The notes under the pieces are model-generated. The model was not told where the DNA came from. It searched no databases and saw only the letters and a list, made by a program, of their open reading frames with translations. From Rhodoplanes serenus (GTDB taxonomy: Bacteria; Pseudomonadota; Alphaproteobacteria; Rhizobiales; Xanthobacteraceae), in NCBI GenBank assembly GCA_945897515.1, contig CAMDFO010000008.1:1-64000 (forward strand): a DNA stretch of 64,000 bases. The letters are read 5' to 3'. Shown piece by piece: positions 42,649 through 50,353 of this stretch (its first letter is position 1; each line of letters begins with the position of its first letter). The position numbers and the translations under genes are program-made.

Positions 42649-43833
42649 CTACCGCAGCGGCACGGTCAGCGGATTGTACGAATAGAGCCAGCGGTTGCGG
42701 TCCTCGCCCTCGTTGCGGCTGGCGAAGGCTGCGCGGATTTCCGTCTCCGAGTGCAGGTGGAACAGCTTCCGGTTCGCGCTGGACTGGCGCTGGATCCGTG
42801 CCGTGCGCTCGATGCGATTGCGCTGATAGAGCTGGAGGGCTTCGGGGATGGTGGCCGACATGGCGAGCGCCCGGGTCAGCACCGCGCCATCTTCAATCGA
42901 CATGACCGCGCCCTGGGCCAGATAGGGCAGCGTGGCGTGTGCGGCGTCGCCGAGCAGCGTGGCGCGGGCGGTGCTCCAGTTCGGGATCGGCGGCCGGTCA
43001 TGCAGCGACCAGCGGTAGCACTGGTCGCGGTCGGCGGCGTCGATGATGGTTTGGATGACCGGATGCCAGCCGCGGAAGTGTTCCTTCAGGGTGTGCCACG
43101 GCAGCTTCACGGTCCAGGATTCGTCCGAAACCTCGTCGGTCTCGACCAGCCCCACGAAATTGAGCAGCGCGCCCGCGCGCAGGTAGTAGCAGACTACGTG
43201 ACCGCCGGGGCCCATGAACACCGACATCACCCGTTCAAGCAGATCGCGGGGCAGCCGCTCGGAGGGAACGACGACACGCCATGCGGCGTCGCCGGTGTAG
43301 GTCGCAAGCGCGTCGCCGGCGATCTGGCGGCGGATGACCGACTTCAAGCCGTCCGCGCCGATCAGCATGTCGCCGCGCGCCGAGGTGCCGTCGGCGAGAT
43401 TCAACTCGACGCCGTCGCCATGCTCGGCGAAACCCACGACCTGGCGGCCAAGCCGCACCACGTTCGCGTCGAACTCCTGCGCCTTGGCGACCAGCATGTC
43501 GTGCAGGTCGGCGCGATGCAGTTGCATGTAGGGCGCGCCGTGCAGCCGCTCGTGCTCCTCGGACAGCGAGAACCGCTGGATCACCTCGCCGGTGTCGTGC
43601 AGCCGGAACACGTAGGCGCCAGGCCGCACGCCGACGGTTTCCAGGGCCGGGCCAAGGCCCAGGTCCCGAAGCACATGCATGGCGTTGGCGCTGACCTGGA
43701 TACCGGCGCCGATTTCGCTGAGCTGCGGCGCCTGCTCGTAGATTTCCACGCGGTGCCCGGCCTTCATCAGGCACGATGCCGCGACCAGGCCTCCGATACC
43801 CGCGCCGGCGATGAGTATCTTGCGCTGTTCCAT
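42649..43833 (-). CDS. FAD-dependent aromatic hydroxylase (3-hydroxybenzoate 6-hydroxylase/salicylate hydroxylase-like)
   Basis: 394 residues with all group A flavin hydroxylase motifs: ILIAGAGIGGLVAASCLMKAGH at the N-terminus, DMLIGADGLKSVIR (about 155) and ATLLGDAAHATLPYLAQGAVMSIEDG (about 290-315). The last two are close to those of 3-hydroxybenzoate 6-hydroxylases and salicylate hydroxylases. It should hydroxylate an aromatic acid with NADH and oxygen. Divergent from a Tat-type Bug protein and near ring-product hydrolases, consistent with aromatic degradation. Confidence 0.9.
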   Translation of the reverse strand: MEQRKILIAGAGIGGLVAASCLMKAGHRVEIYEQAPQLSEIGAGIQVSANAMHVLRDLGLGPALETVGVRPGAYVFRLHDTGEVIQRFSLSEEHERLHGAPYMQLHRADLHDMLVAKAQEFDANVVRLGRQVVGFAEHGDGVELNLADGTSARGDMLIGADGLKSVIRRQIAGDALATYTGDAAWRVVVPSERLPRDLLERVMSVFMGPGGHVVCYYLRAGALLNFVGLVETDEVSDESWTVKLPWHTLKEHFRGWHPVIQTIIDAADRDQCYRWSLHDRPPIPNWSTARATLLGDAAHATLPYLAQGAVMSIEDGAVLTRALAMSATIPEALQLYQRNRIERTARIQRQSSANRKLFHLHSETEIRAAFASRNEGEDRNRWLYSYNPLTVPLR

Positions 43834-44054
43834 TCCATCGATCCTGATCGGTACGCAGCGCGTGGCCGGCGGTCCGGGTTCACGCTGTGTTGAGCTTGTT
43901 GCCGCGCCGTCGAGAGAGCGCGGAGGGGAGAAGGGTCGTTCTGATAGCAGATGGAGTGGCGGTGGGAAGCCGTTCTTTTGCCTCTGATTTGCGTGGAAGG
44001 CCCGATCGGATAGATTGGCCGCGATCTCATAACAAGCGTTCGAGGGAGGATCAG

Positions 44055-45047
44055 GTGCGCAGGATCGAGCTCAATCGGCGGGCCATTGTGAAGGGCGCGG
44101 CGGCGGCGCTGGCTGCTCCTATGCTCGGAACCGGAGCTTTCGCGCAGGCCGCCTGGCCGAACCGGCCGGTGCGGGTGATCGTGCCCTATCCGCCGGCGGG
44201 GGGCGCCGACACCACGGCGCGGCTCCTGTTCACGAAGCTCGGCGAGCTGTGGGGCCAGCAGTTCATCATCGACAACCGCGGCGGCGCAGGCGGCACGATT
44301 GGCGAAACCGCGGTCGCCAAGGCCGATCCCGACGGCTACACCATCCTGCACGATGCGACCGCGTTCTCGGTCAATCCCGCGCTCTACAACAACCTGTCGT
44401 TCAGCTATGCGCGGGATTTCCAGCCGGTGTTCCTGGCTTCGCTGGTGCCGAACATCCTGGTGGTCAACAAGAACGTCCCGGACAAGACGTTGGCTGACGT
44501 CATCGAGGCGGCGAAGAAGGCGCCGGGCGGGCTCGACTTCGCATCCTCGGGCAACGGCACGCTCCAGCACCTGTGCCTCGAAATGCTCAAGCACATGGGC
44601 AAGGTGCCGATCAATCACGTGCCCTATCGTGGCGGCGGCCCGGCGCTTAACGACATCGTTGGCGGGCAGATCAAATATTACTTCTCCAACGGCTCGGCTT
44701 CGGTCGGCCTGATCAGCGCCGGCACCGTCAAGGCGATCGTCCACACCGGCAAGGGCCGGCTCGGCACGCTGCCCGATCTGCCGGCGGCGCAGGACACCAT
44801 CCCTGGCTTCGAAGGCTACGAGTGGAATGGCGTGTTCGTTCCGGCCAAGACCTCGCCGGACATCATTCGCAAGCTCAACGCCGGTCTCAACGAAGTGCTA
44901 CGCCAGCCCGACATCCAGGCGCGGCTCAAGACGCTCAACATCGATCATCGCCAGAACACGCCGGAGGAGTTCCGCACCTTCGTCGCGGCCGAGACCGAGA
45001 AGTGGGGCAAGGTGGTGCGCGACGCCAACATCAAGCTGGGTGGGTGA
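44055..45047 (+). CDS. TctC/Bug-family binding protein with Tat-like signal
   Basis: 330 residues starting at GTG 44055 (GGGAGGA five bases upstream). The N-terminus has NRRAIVKGAAAALAAPM, a twin-arginine-type motif with a weakly hydrophobic core, unlike the Sec signals of the other three Bug proteins here. Mature part has WPNRPVRVIVPYPPAGGADTTAR, DNRGGAGGTIGE, DGYTILHDA and VFVPAKTSPDIIRKLNAG. Likely binds an aromatic or carboxylic acid handled by the flanking hydroxylase and hydrolases. Confidence 0.92.
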   Translation: MRRIELNRRAIVKGAAAALAAPMLGTGAFAQAAWPNRPVRVIVPYPPAGGADTTARLLFTKLGELWGQQFIIDNRGGAGGTIGETAVAKADPDGYTILHDATAFSVNPALYNNLSFSYARDFQPVFLASLVPNILVVNKNVPDKTLADVIEAAKKAPGGLDFASSGNGTLQHLCLEMLKHMGKVPINHVPYRGGGPALNDIVGGQIKYYFSNGSASVGLISAGTVKAIVHTGKGRLGTLPDLPAAQDTIPGFEGYEWNGVFVPAKTSPDIIRKLNAGLNEVLRQPDIQARLKTLNIDHRQNTPEEFRTFVAAETEKWGKVVRDANIKLGG

Positions 45048-45054
45048 AGCGCAC

Positions 45055-45831
45055 TCAGCGCAGGAAGTCGCGCAACAGTGTGACCGTCCGGTCCGGCTGC
45101 TCGATCACCGAGGCATGCTTCGCGCCCGGGAGCCACTCCAGCCTGGCGCCCTTGACGTTGGCGGCGAGCCAGCGCGCGGCTTCGAGGAAGCTCGGGATAT
45201 CGTCGTCGCCGCAGATCACCAGCGTGGGCGCCTTGATGTTTGCGGCATCGCCGCGCAAATCGGCTGCGGCCAGCGCCTCGCAGGCCAGCGCATAGCCTTC
45301 GCCCGACGAGGTCGCCAGCCGCTCGCGCACATAGCGCACGCCCGGCGGGTCCTGCGCCAGGCACGCATCCGAGAACCAGATTTTCAGCAGGCCCGGCACC
45401 AGCGCGGCGACGCCCTCGGTGCGTGCGGTGGCGGCGCGTATCGCCCACATGGCGCGCAATTCGTCGCTGTAGCGCGGCGTGGTGTCCATCAAAACCAGGC
45501 GGTCGACGAGATCGGGATGATGCGCGGCGAAATGCTGCGCGATCAGCCCGCCGAGCGAGATGCCGGCGACGTGGGCGCGGCCGATGCGCTCGCGGCGGAA
45601 CAGCTCGGCAAGCTGCGCCGAGAGTTGCTCGATGCCGTAGGCGATGGGCGGCACCGGCGTCGCACCATGGCCGGGCAGGTCGTAGCGGACGAGGGTGAGT
45701 TTGTCCGCCAGCGGCCCGAGGAAATCCCAGAAGCGATGATCGACGCCGAGACAGTGCAGCAGCACCAGCGGCGTGCCGGAGCCCGAGCGATGGAGCGTCA
45801 CGGCGTTGGTATCGAGCATCACGATCTCCAT
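45055..45831 (-). CDS. Alpha/beta hydrolase (3-oxoadipate enol-lactonase-like)
   Basis: 258 residues. Oxyanion and nucleophile regions: LVLLHCLGVDHRFWDFLGPLADK near the start, then GISLGGLIAQHFAAHHP with nucleophile serine (about 96), acid residue in VICGDDDIPSF (about 200) and H in GAKHASVIEQP (about 239). The outline matches PcaD-like enol-lactonases and related enzymes. Its end is 8 bases from the convergent Bug gene. It probably opens a lactone or hydrolyses a ring-fission product; exact substrate unknown. Confidence 0.88.
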   Translation of the reverse strand: MEIVMLDTNAVTLHRSGSGTPLVLLHCLGVDHRFWDFLGPLADKLTLVRYDLPGHGATPVPPIAYGIEQLSAQLAELFRRERIGRAHVAGISLGGLIAQHFAAHHPDLVDRLVLMDTTPRYSDELRAMWAIRAATARTEGVAALVPGLLKIWFSDACLAQDPPGVRYVRERLATSSGEGYALACEALAAADLRGDAANIKAPTLVICGDDDIPSFLEAARWLAANVKGARLEWLPGAKHASVIEQPDRTVTLLRDFLR

Positions 45832-45907
45832 GTCGTTACGAGGCCGCCAGCCTAGCGTTGCCGCAGATTATTTGCTTTCTTGCCCACGTCCAGGGGTTTG
45901 CCGTCTC

Positions 45908-46906
45908 ATGATGATCGACGTCTTCAATCACTTTTCGCCGAAGGTCTATTTCGACCGTTTGCCCGCGTACATCCCCGGCCATCCGGTGCTGACCGCGCTG
46001 CCGCGGCTCAAGACGCTGATGGACGTGGACGCGCGGCTGCGCCTGCTCGACGAGTTCGGCGATCTGCAGCAGGTGCTTTCGCTCGCGCAGCCTCCGCTGG
46101 AGCTGATCGCGCCGCCGGACAAGTCGCCCGAGTTGGCGCGGATTTCCAACGACGCGCTGGCGGAGATGTGCCGCAATCATCCGGACCGGTTTCCGGCGTT
46201 CATCGCGACGCTGCCGATGAACAACGTCGAGGCTTCGCTCGCCGAGATCGACCGGTCGGTGAAGGATCTGGGCGCCCGCGGCATCCAGGTGTTCACCAAC
46301 GTCGCCGGAAAACCTTTGAGCGCGCCGGAGTTCCGGCCGATCTTCGAGCGGATGGCGGCCCACGATCTGCCGGTGTGGGTGCATCCGATGCGCACCCAGC
46401 AGTTTGCCGATTACGCGAGCGAAAAGGAATCCCAGGACGAAATCTGGTTCATGTTCGGCTGGCCTTACGAGACCACGGCCTGCATGACGCGGCTGATCTT
46501 CTCGGGGATTTTCGACGCGTTGCCGAACCTGAAGATCATCAGCCATCACATGGGCGGCATGATCCCGTATTTCGAGGGCAAGATTAAGCTGACCTACAGC
46601 CAGATTTTCTTCGGCACGCTGGACAAGAGCCCGGCGGCCGAGCGCGCGGGCTTGAAGAAGCAGCCGCTGGACTATTTCAAGATGCTGTACGGCGACACCG
46701 CCTTGGGCGAGGTCGGGCCGACGCGCTGCGGGCATGCGTTCTTCGGCACCGATCATTGCCTGTTCGCGACCGATGCGCCGTTCGATTCCGAGCAGGGGCG
46801 GGCGCTGACGCGAAATACGATCGCGGCGGTGAATGCGCTGGAGATACCGAAAGCCGAGAAGGATGCGATCTTCGCGGGCAATGCAAAGAAACTGTTGAGG
46901 TTGTGA
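45908..46906 (+). CDS. ACMSD-type amidohydrolase/decarboxylase
   Basis: 332 residues from the first of two ATGs (45908, 45911). Amidohydrolase_2 barrel: MIDVFNHFSP at the N-terminus, WVHPMRTQQ (about 157), IISHHMGGMIPYF (about 213-225) and GTDHCLFATDAPFDSEQG (about 280-297). The first motif usually reads HxH/ExH but is NxH here, as in several decarboxylases of this group. It may decarboxylate an aromatic or oxoacid. Two bases separate its stop from the dienelactone hydrolase ATG, so the two are one operon. Confidence 0.88.
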   Translation: MMIDVFNHFSPKVYFDRLPAYIPGHPVLTALPRLKTLMDVDARLRLLDEFGDLQQVLSLAQPPLELIAPPDKSPELARISNDALAEMCRNHPDRFPAFIATLPMNNVEASLAEIDRSVKDLGARGIQVFTNVAGKPLSAPEFRPIFERMAAHDLPVWVHPMRTQQFADYASEKESQDEIWFMFGWPYETTACMTRLIFSGIFDALPNLKIISHHMGGMIPYFEGKIKLTYSQIFFGTLDKSPAAERAGLKKQPLDYFKMLYGDTALGEVGPTRCGHAFFGTDHCLFATDAPFDSEQGRALTRNTIAAVNALEIPKAEKDAIFAGNAKKLLRL

Positions 46907-46908
46907 GC

Positions 46909-47613
46909 ATGATGCGAACCGAGAACATCAACATCCAACTCCGCGACGGCGTCATGGGCGCGCACGTCGCCTATCCGGACAAGACGCCGGCCGGGGCGGT
47001 CATCGCGATCATGGAAATCTGGGGCGTCAACGACACCATGCGGGCGCACGCCCAGGAGTTCGCGGAGGCCGGATTCATCTGCCTGGTGCCGGACCTGTTC
47101 TGGCGGCAGGAGCCGGGTGTCGAACTGTCCGACAAAAATCCCGATCACGTGCAGAAGGCGTTCGATCTGTACTACGAGTTCGACTACGACCTCGGCGTGC
47201 GAGACATGGAGGACACCTGGCATTTCCTCGAGAAGCTGCCGGGCTGCAACGGCAAGGTCGGCGCGGTCGGCTACTGCCTCGGCGGCAAGCTCTGCTACCT
47301 GATGTGCTGCCGCACCGACATAGACTGCGCGGTGGCCTATTACGGCACCTACATCGAGCACCGCATCGTCGAAGCGAAGAACCTGCACCGGCCGTTCATG
47401 CTGCACATGGCGATGAAAGACCGCTGGGTGCAGGCCGAGGTCAACGACATGCTGGAGCGGCGGCTGTCACCCAATCCGCTGGTGACGATCCACAAGTATC
47501 CCGGCGCCGATCATGCTTTTGCGCGGCATGGCGGCAAAACCTATTCCAAGCCGGAAGCCGACCGGGCGCTGACGTTGAGCGTGGATTTCTTCAAGCAGCA
47601 CTTGGGCGCGTAG
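46909..47613 (+). CDS. Dienelactone hydrolase-family protein, copy 1
   Basis: 234 residues from ATG 46909. The nucleophile is C123 in VGYCLGGKLCYL, with Asp in AMKDRWVQ (about 171) and His in GADHAFARHGG (about 204), the Cys-Asp-His triad of the family. Upstream substrate-binding motif MEIWGVNDTMRAHAQ is also typical. It would hydrolyse a dienelactone or similar enol ester from ring cleavage. Partnered with the amidohydrolase gene directly upstream and followed by a hairpin. Confidence 0.9.
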   Translation: MMRTENINIQLRDGVMGAHVAYPDKTPAGAVIAIMEIWGVNDTMRAHAQEFAEAGFICLVPDLFWRQEPGVELSDKNPDHVQKAFDLYYEFDYDLGVRDMEDTWHFLEKLPGCNGKVGAVGYCLGGKLCYLMCCRTDIDCAVAYYGTYIEHRIVEAKNLHRPFMLHMAMKDRWVQAEVNDMLERRLSPNPLVTIHKYPGADHAFARHGGKTYSKPEADRALTLSVDFFKQHLGA

Positions 47614-47632
47614 GGACTGGGCGCATAGGGCT

Positions 47633-47654
47633 GCTGGGCGGCGAAGCGCCCAGC
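47633..47654. terminator. Bidirectional-type hairpin between convergent genes
   Basis: GCTGGGCG (47633-47640) and CGCCCAGC (47647-47654) form an 8-pair stem with a 6-base loop between two converging genes. No strong T-tract flanks it. Confidence 0.4.
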
Positions 47655-47660
47655 GTGCGT

Positions 47661-48218
47661 CTACCGCATGTTGTCGGCGCGCCGTTCGGTTGCGCACGGA
47701 GCCGGCGACTGGCTGAGCGGCCGGGTCATGCCCACGATCCAGGATCGGGCCGGGTAGGGGAATTCATCCTTGCTGATGCCGCCGGTATCGAACGCGGCCT
47801 GCACCGCCTTGCGGATTTCGGTGTCGGGGGGCGCTGCAAACGACGTGAAGCCGTCGGCGGCGCCGTTCATCGCGGTGCCGTAGGTCGACGCCGCGACCAG
47901 GAATGCGGTCCGGGTTGCGATGTCGCACGGCGCGCCGGCATAAGCCATGGCGGCCTGGATCGCGGTGGAGCGCATCTGATTGCGGCCAGGGTCGGTATCG
48001 TGCCTGGTCGTCGCGGTGGCGACGATTTCGGTGGCCACCGGTGCAGCGGCCGTTTGCTGAACGGCCTCTTCCAGCGTGAGCCCTTGGGCGGCGACAGCCG
48101 AATGTTGCGGCGCGGCGCGCTGGGCCATCACCGGGAAGCCTTTCGACCCCCAGAAAATGCCGGCGAACGCTCCGGTGAATACGGCGGCGGAGAGCAATGC
48201 AAAGCGAAGATTGTTCAT
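47661..48218 (-). CDS. Exported hypothetical protein with N-terminal membrane segment
   Basis: 185 residues from ATG 48218 with a hydrophobic N-terminal segment (FALLSAAVFTGAFAGIFWG) that is a signal peptide or anchor. The mature part has short helices and two cysteines (PCDIATRT, and PCATERRADN near the end). I do not recognise a family. Flanked by the two dienelactone hydrolase genes but on the opposite strand, so probably unrelated to them. Confidence 0.65.
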   Translation of the reverse strand: MNNLRFALLSAAVFTGAFAGIFWGSKGFPVMAQRAAPQHSAVAAQGLTLEEAVQQTAAAPVATEIVATATTRHDTDPGRNQMRSTAIQAAMAYAGAPCDIATRTAFLVAASTYGTAMNGAADGFTSFAAPPDTEIRKAVQAAFDTGGISKDEFPYPARSWIVGMTRPLSQSPAPCATERRADNMR

Positions 48219-48364
48219 GGCGATCCTCGATTGTCGGCATGTAACACCCCGCATGATTAAGAGGCCCCTACAAAACGAGGTGGGGGGCCAGCGGTATGCG
48301 AATGCGGTCAACGGCGGGTTAATCGGGATCGGACAATTTCTCGGAATGCGCTAAAATCGGACCG

Positions 48365-49057
48365 ATGAACGCGATGGTGACGCTCGCGACCGACGCGAAG
48401 CGCGATTTCGACGGTTATTTGGCCCGACCGCCGTCCGGAACGGCTGCGCCGGGCATCGTCGTCCTGTCGGAAATGTTCGGGCTCAACGGACCGATGCGCG
48501 CGGTCGCCGACGGCTATGCCAGCCGCGGCTTCGCCGCGCTGGTGCCGAACCTGTTCTGGCGTTCGGAGGTCACACGGGGGCTGGAATACGAGGGGCCGGA
48601 CCGCGAGCTTGCCTGGGCGCGGCTCAAGGCACTCGACCTCGACGCGGTGAGCGCGGACGTGCAGACCGCGGTGACGTGGCTGCGCCGCCAGCCGTTCTGC
48701 ACCGGCAAGGTGGCCGGCATCGGCTTCTGCGGCGGCGGCCGGATTGCGTTCCTGGCGGCGGCACGGACCGACATCGATGCCGCGGCGTCGCTCTACGGCT
48801 TGGGAATTTCGAGCCATCTTGGCGAAGCCGGGACGATCCGGTGTCCGCTACAGATCCACTACGGAATGCAGGACCAGCACGTCCCGCGCGAGGAGGTCGA
48901 GGCGGTGACGAAAGGCGTGCAGGGCCGCCCGACGATCGAGGTGTTTCTTTATCCCGAGGCCGGCCACTCGTTCTTCAATCCGGTGCGGCCGACCTTCGAT
49001 GCCGCGGCGGCGAAGCTCGCGGCCGAGCGGATCGACCGGATGCTGGCTGCGCTTTAG
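48365..49057 (+). CDS. Dienelactone hydrolase-family protein, copy 2
   Basis: 230 residues. Nucleophile C122 in GIGFCGGGRIAFL, Asp in YGMQDQHVP (about 182) and His in PEAGHSFF (about 209). Aligns with copy 1 in layout (SEMFGLNGPMRAVADGYASRGFAALVPNLFWR here, MEIWGVNDTMRAHAQEFAEAGFICLVPDLFWR there), but the sequences have diverged. Probably acts on another lactone or ester. Upstream gap of 146 bases contains no gene. Confidence 0.88.
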   Translation: MNAMVTLATDAKRDFDGYLARPPSGTAAPGIVVLSEMFGLNGPMRAVADGYASRGFAALVPNLFWRSEVTRGLEYEGPDRELAWARLKALDLDAVSADVQTAVTWLRRQPFCTGKVAGIGFCGGGRIAFLAAARTDIDAAASLYGLGISSHLGEAGTIRCPLQIHYGMQDQHVPREEVEAVTKGVQGRPTIEVFLYPEAGHSFFNPVRPTFDAAAAKLAAERIDRMLAAL

Positions 49058-49242
49058 CGGCTGGCGGAACGCGTCGGCGCGCAGCGGTTCGGCACGCCGG
49101 AATATTTGTCGAGCAGCGGCTTCAGCGCGCCGGGGACGGACCAGCCGAAATCCGATCTGGCCAGCTTGCCGTCGCGGATCGACGCCTCGATGGTCCGTGC
49201 AATTCGAACAATGGCGGCCAGCCGCCCTTCATCGTGCGTCGC
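49054..49242 (-). pseudogene. Possible 3' remnant of a lost gene
   Basis: An open stretch of 62 codons with no ATG, GTG or TTG near its beginning, lying between a TGA (49243-49245) and TAA (49054-49056). The conceptual peptide (RLAAIVRIARTIEASIRDGK, then SDFGWSVPGALKPLLDKY) looks like real protein, not antisense of a GC-rich gene. It overlaps the neighbour's stop by 4 bases. Could be the tail of a decayed gene, or chance. Confidence 0.35.
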
Positions 49243-49267
49243 TCATGGCCGAATCCGCTTCAGGCGG

Positions 49268-50242
49268 TCACTTCCGCAAGCCGGCGCCTGTGACCACCGT
49301 GTTCCAGCGCTTATGCTCGTTTTCCATGTGGCGCCGGAAGGCGTCCGGCGTGCCGCCGACCGTCGTCACGGTCTGCCCCTGCAGGGACTTTGCGACGTCC
49401 TCGGCTTTAAGCGCCTCGTTGGCGGCGCGGGAGAGCTTGTCGATGATCGGTTGCGGCGTGCCTGCCGGCGCGGCCAGCCCGAACCACAGCACGGATTCGA
49501 AATCCGGGACGCCGGCTTCGATCATGGTGGGCAGGTCGGGGAGGATGGTGCTGCGCCTGGCGTCGGTGACGGCGAGCGCGACAAGGGTGCCGGCGCGCAC
49601 GTGGCCCATAACGGTCGAGGCCGGCGAGAAATAGCCGTGGATGCGGCCGCCCAGCAGATCGGTCACCACCGCCGGACTCCCGGTGTAGGGAATGTGCGTG
49701 ATCTTCACCTTGGCCAGCAGGTTGAACAGCTCGAGCGCGAGATGCGTGGAGCTCGATACTCCGGATGAGCCGAACGAGATCGCGTCGGGCTTGGACATGG
49801 CGAGGGCGATCAGCTCCTTGACGTTCTTGACGCCGAGCGAGGGATGCACGACCAGCACGGTCGGCGTCGAGGTCAGCAGTGTGACCGGCGTGAAGTCTTT
49901 CATGATGTCGAAATTCAGATTGGAGCTCATCGCCGCGTTGATCATGTTGGCGGCGGAGGCGATGTAGAGCGTGTAGCCGTCCTTTGGCGCGCGCGCGACC
50001 GCGGTGGCCGCGAGACTCGACGCCGCGCCCGGACGGTTCTCCACCACGATCTGCTGGCCGAGGATCTGGCTCATCTTGGCGCCGACCACGCGCGCTGAAA
50101 TGTCCGCAGTGGTGCCCGCCGGGAAGCCGCTGATGACGCGCACCGGGCCGGTCGGGTAGTCCTGGGCGAGGACTGGCGTGGCTGCGATCCCGATGACGAG
50201 CGCCGCGGCGGCGGTCAGCGCGATTCCGATGGGTCGGCTCAT
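49268..50242 (-). CDS. TctC/Bug-family periplasmic solute-binding protein
   Basis: 324 residues from ATG 50242 with AGGGAGGG upstream. Sec signal (LTAAAALVIGIAATPVLAQ), then YPTGPVRVISGFPAGTTADISARV, VENRPGAASSLAA, DGYTLYIAS and GLAAPAGTPQPIIDKL. Fourth and last Bug protein in the window. Stands alone on its strand downstream of the ABC exporter leader; the closest catabolic gene is the dienelactone hydrolase copy 2. Confidence 0.92.
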   Translation of the reverse strand: MSRPIGIALTAAAALVIGIAATPVLAQDYPTGPVRVISGFPAGTTADISARVVGAKMSQILGQQIVVENRPGAASSLAATAVARAPKDGYTLYIASAANMINAAMSSNLNFDIMKDFTPVTLLTSTPTVLVVHPSLGVKNVKELIALAMSKPDAISFGSSGVSSSTHLALELFNLLAKVKITHIPYTGSPAVVTDLLGGRIHGYFSPASTVMGHVRAGTLVALAVTDARRSTILPDLPTMIEAGVPDFESVLWFGLAAPAGTPQPIIDKLSRAANEALKAEDVAKSLQGQTVTTVGGTPDAFRRHMENEHKRWNTVVTGAGLRK

Positions 50243-50353
50243 GGCAATCCCTCCCTGCCTTGTGCTCTTGTTGGCCGCAAAGCCAAGCATGTTTTGGCAG
50301 GTGCCGCCAGCCGCGCACGATGTCGCAACGACCGGCTGGGAGAGTGGAAGCTC

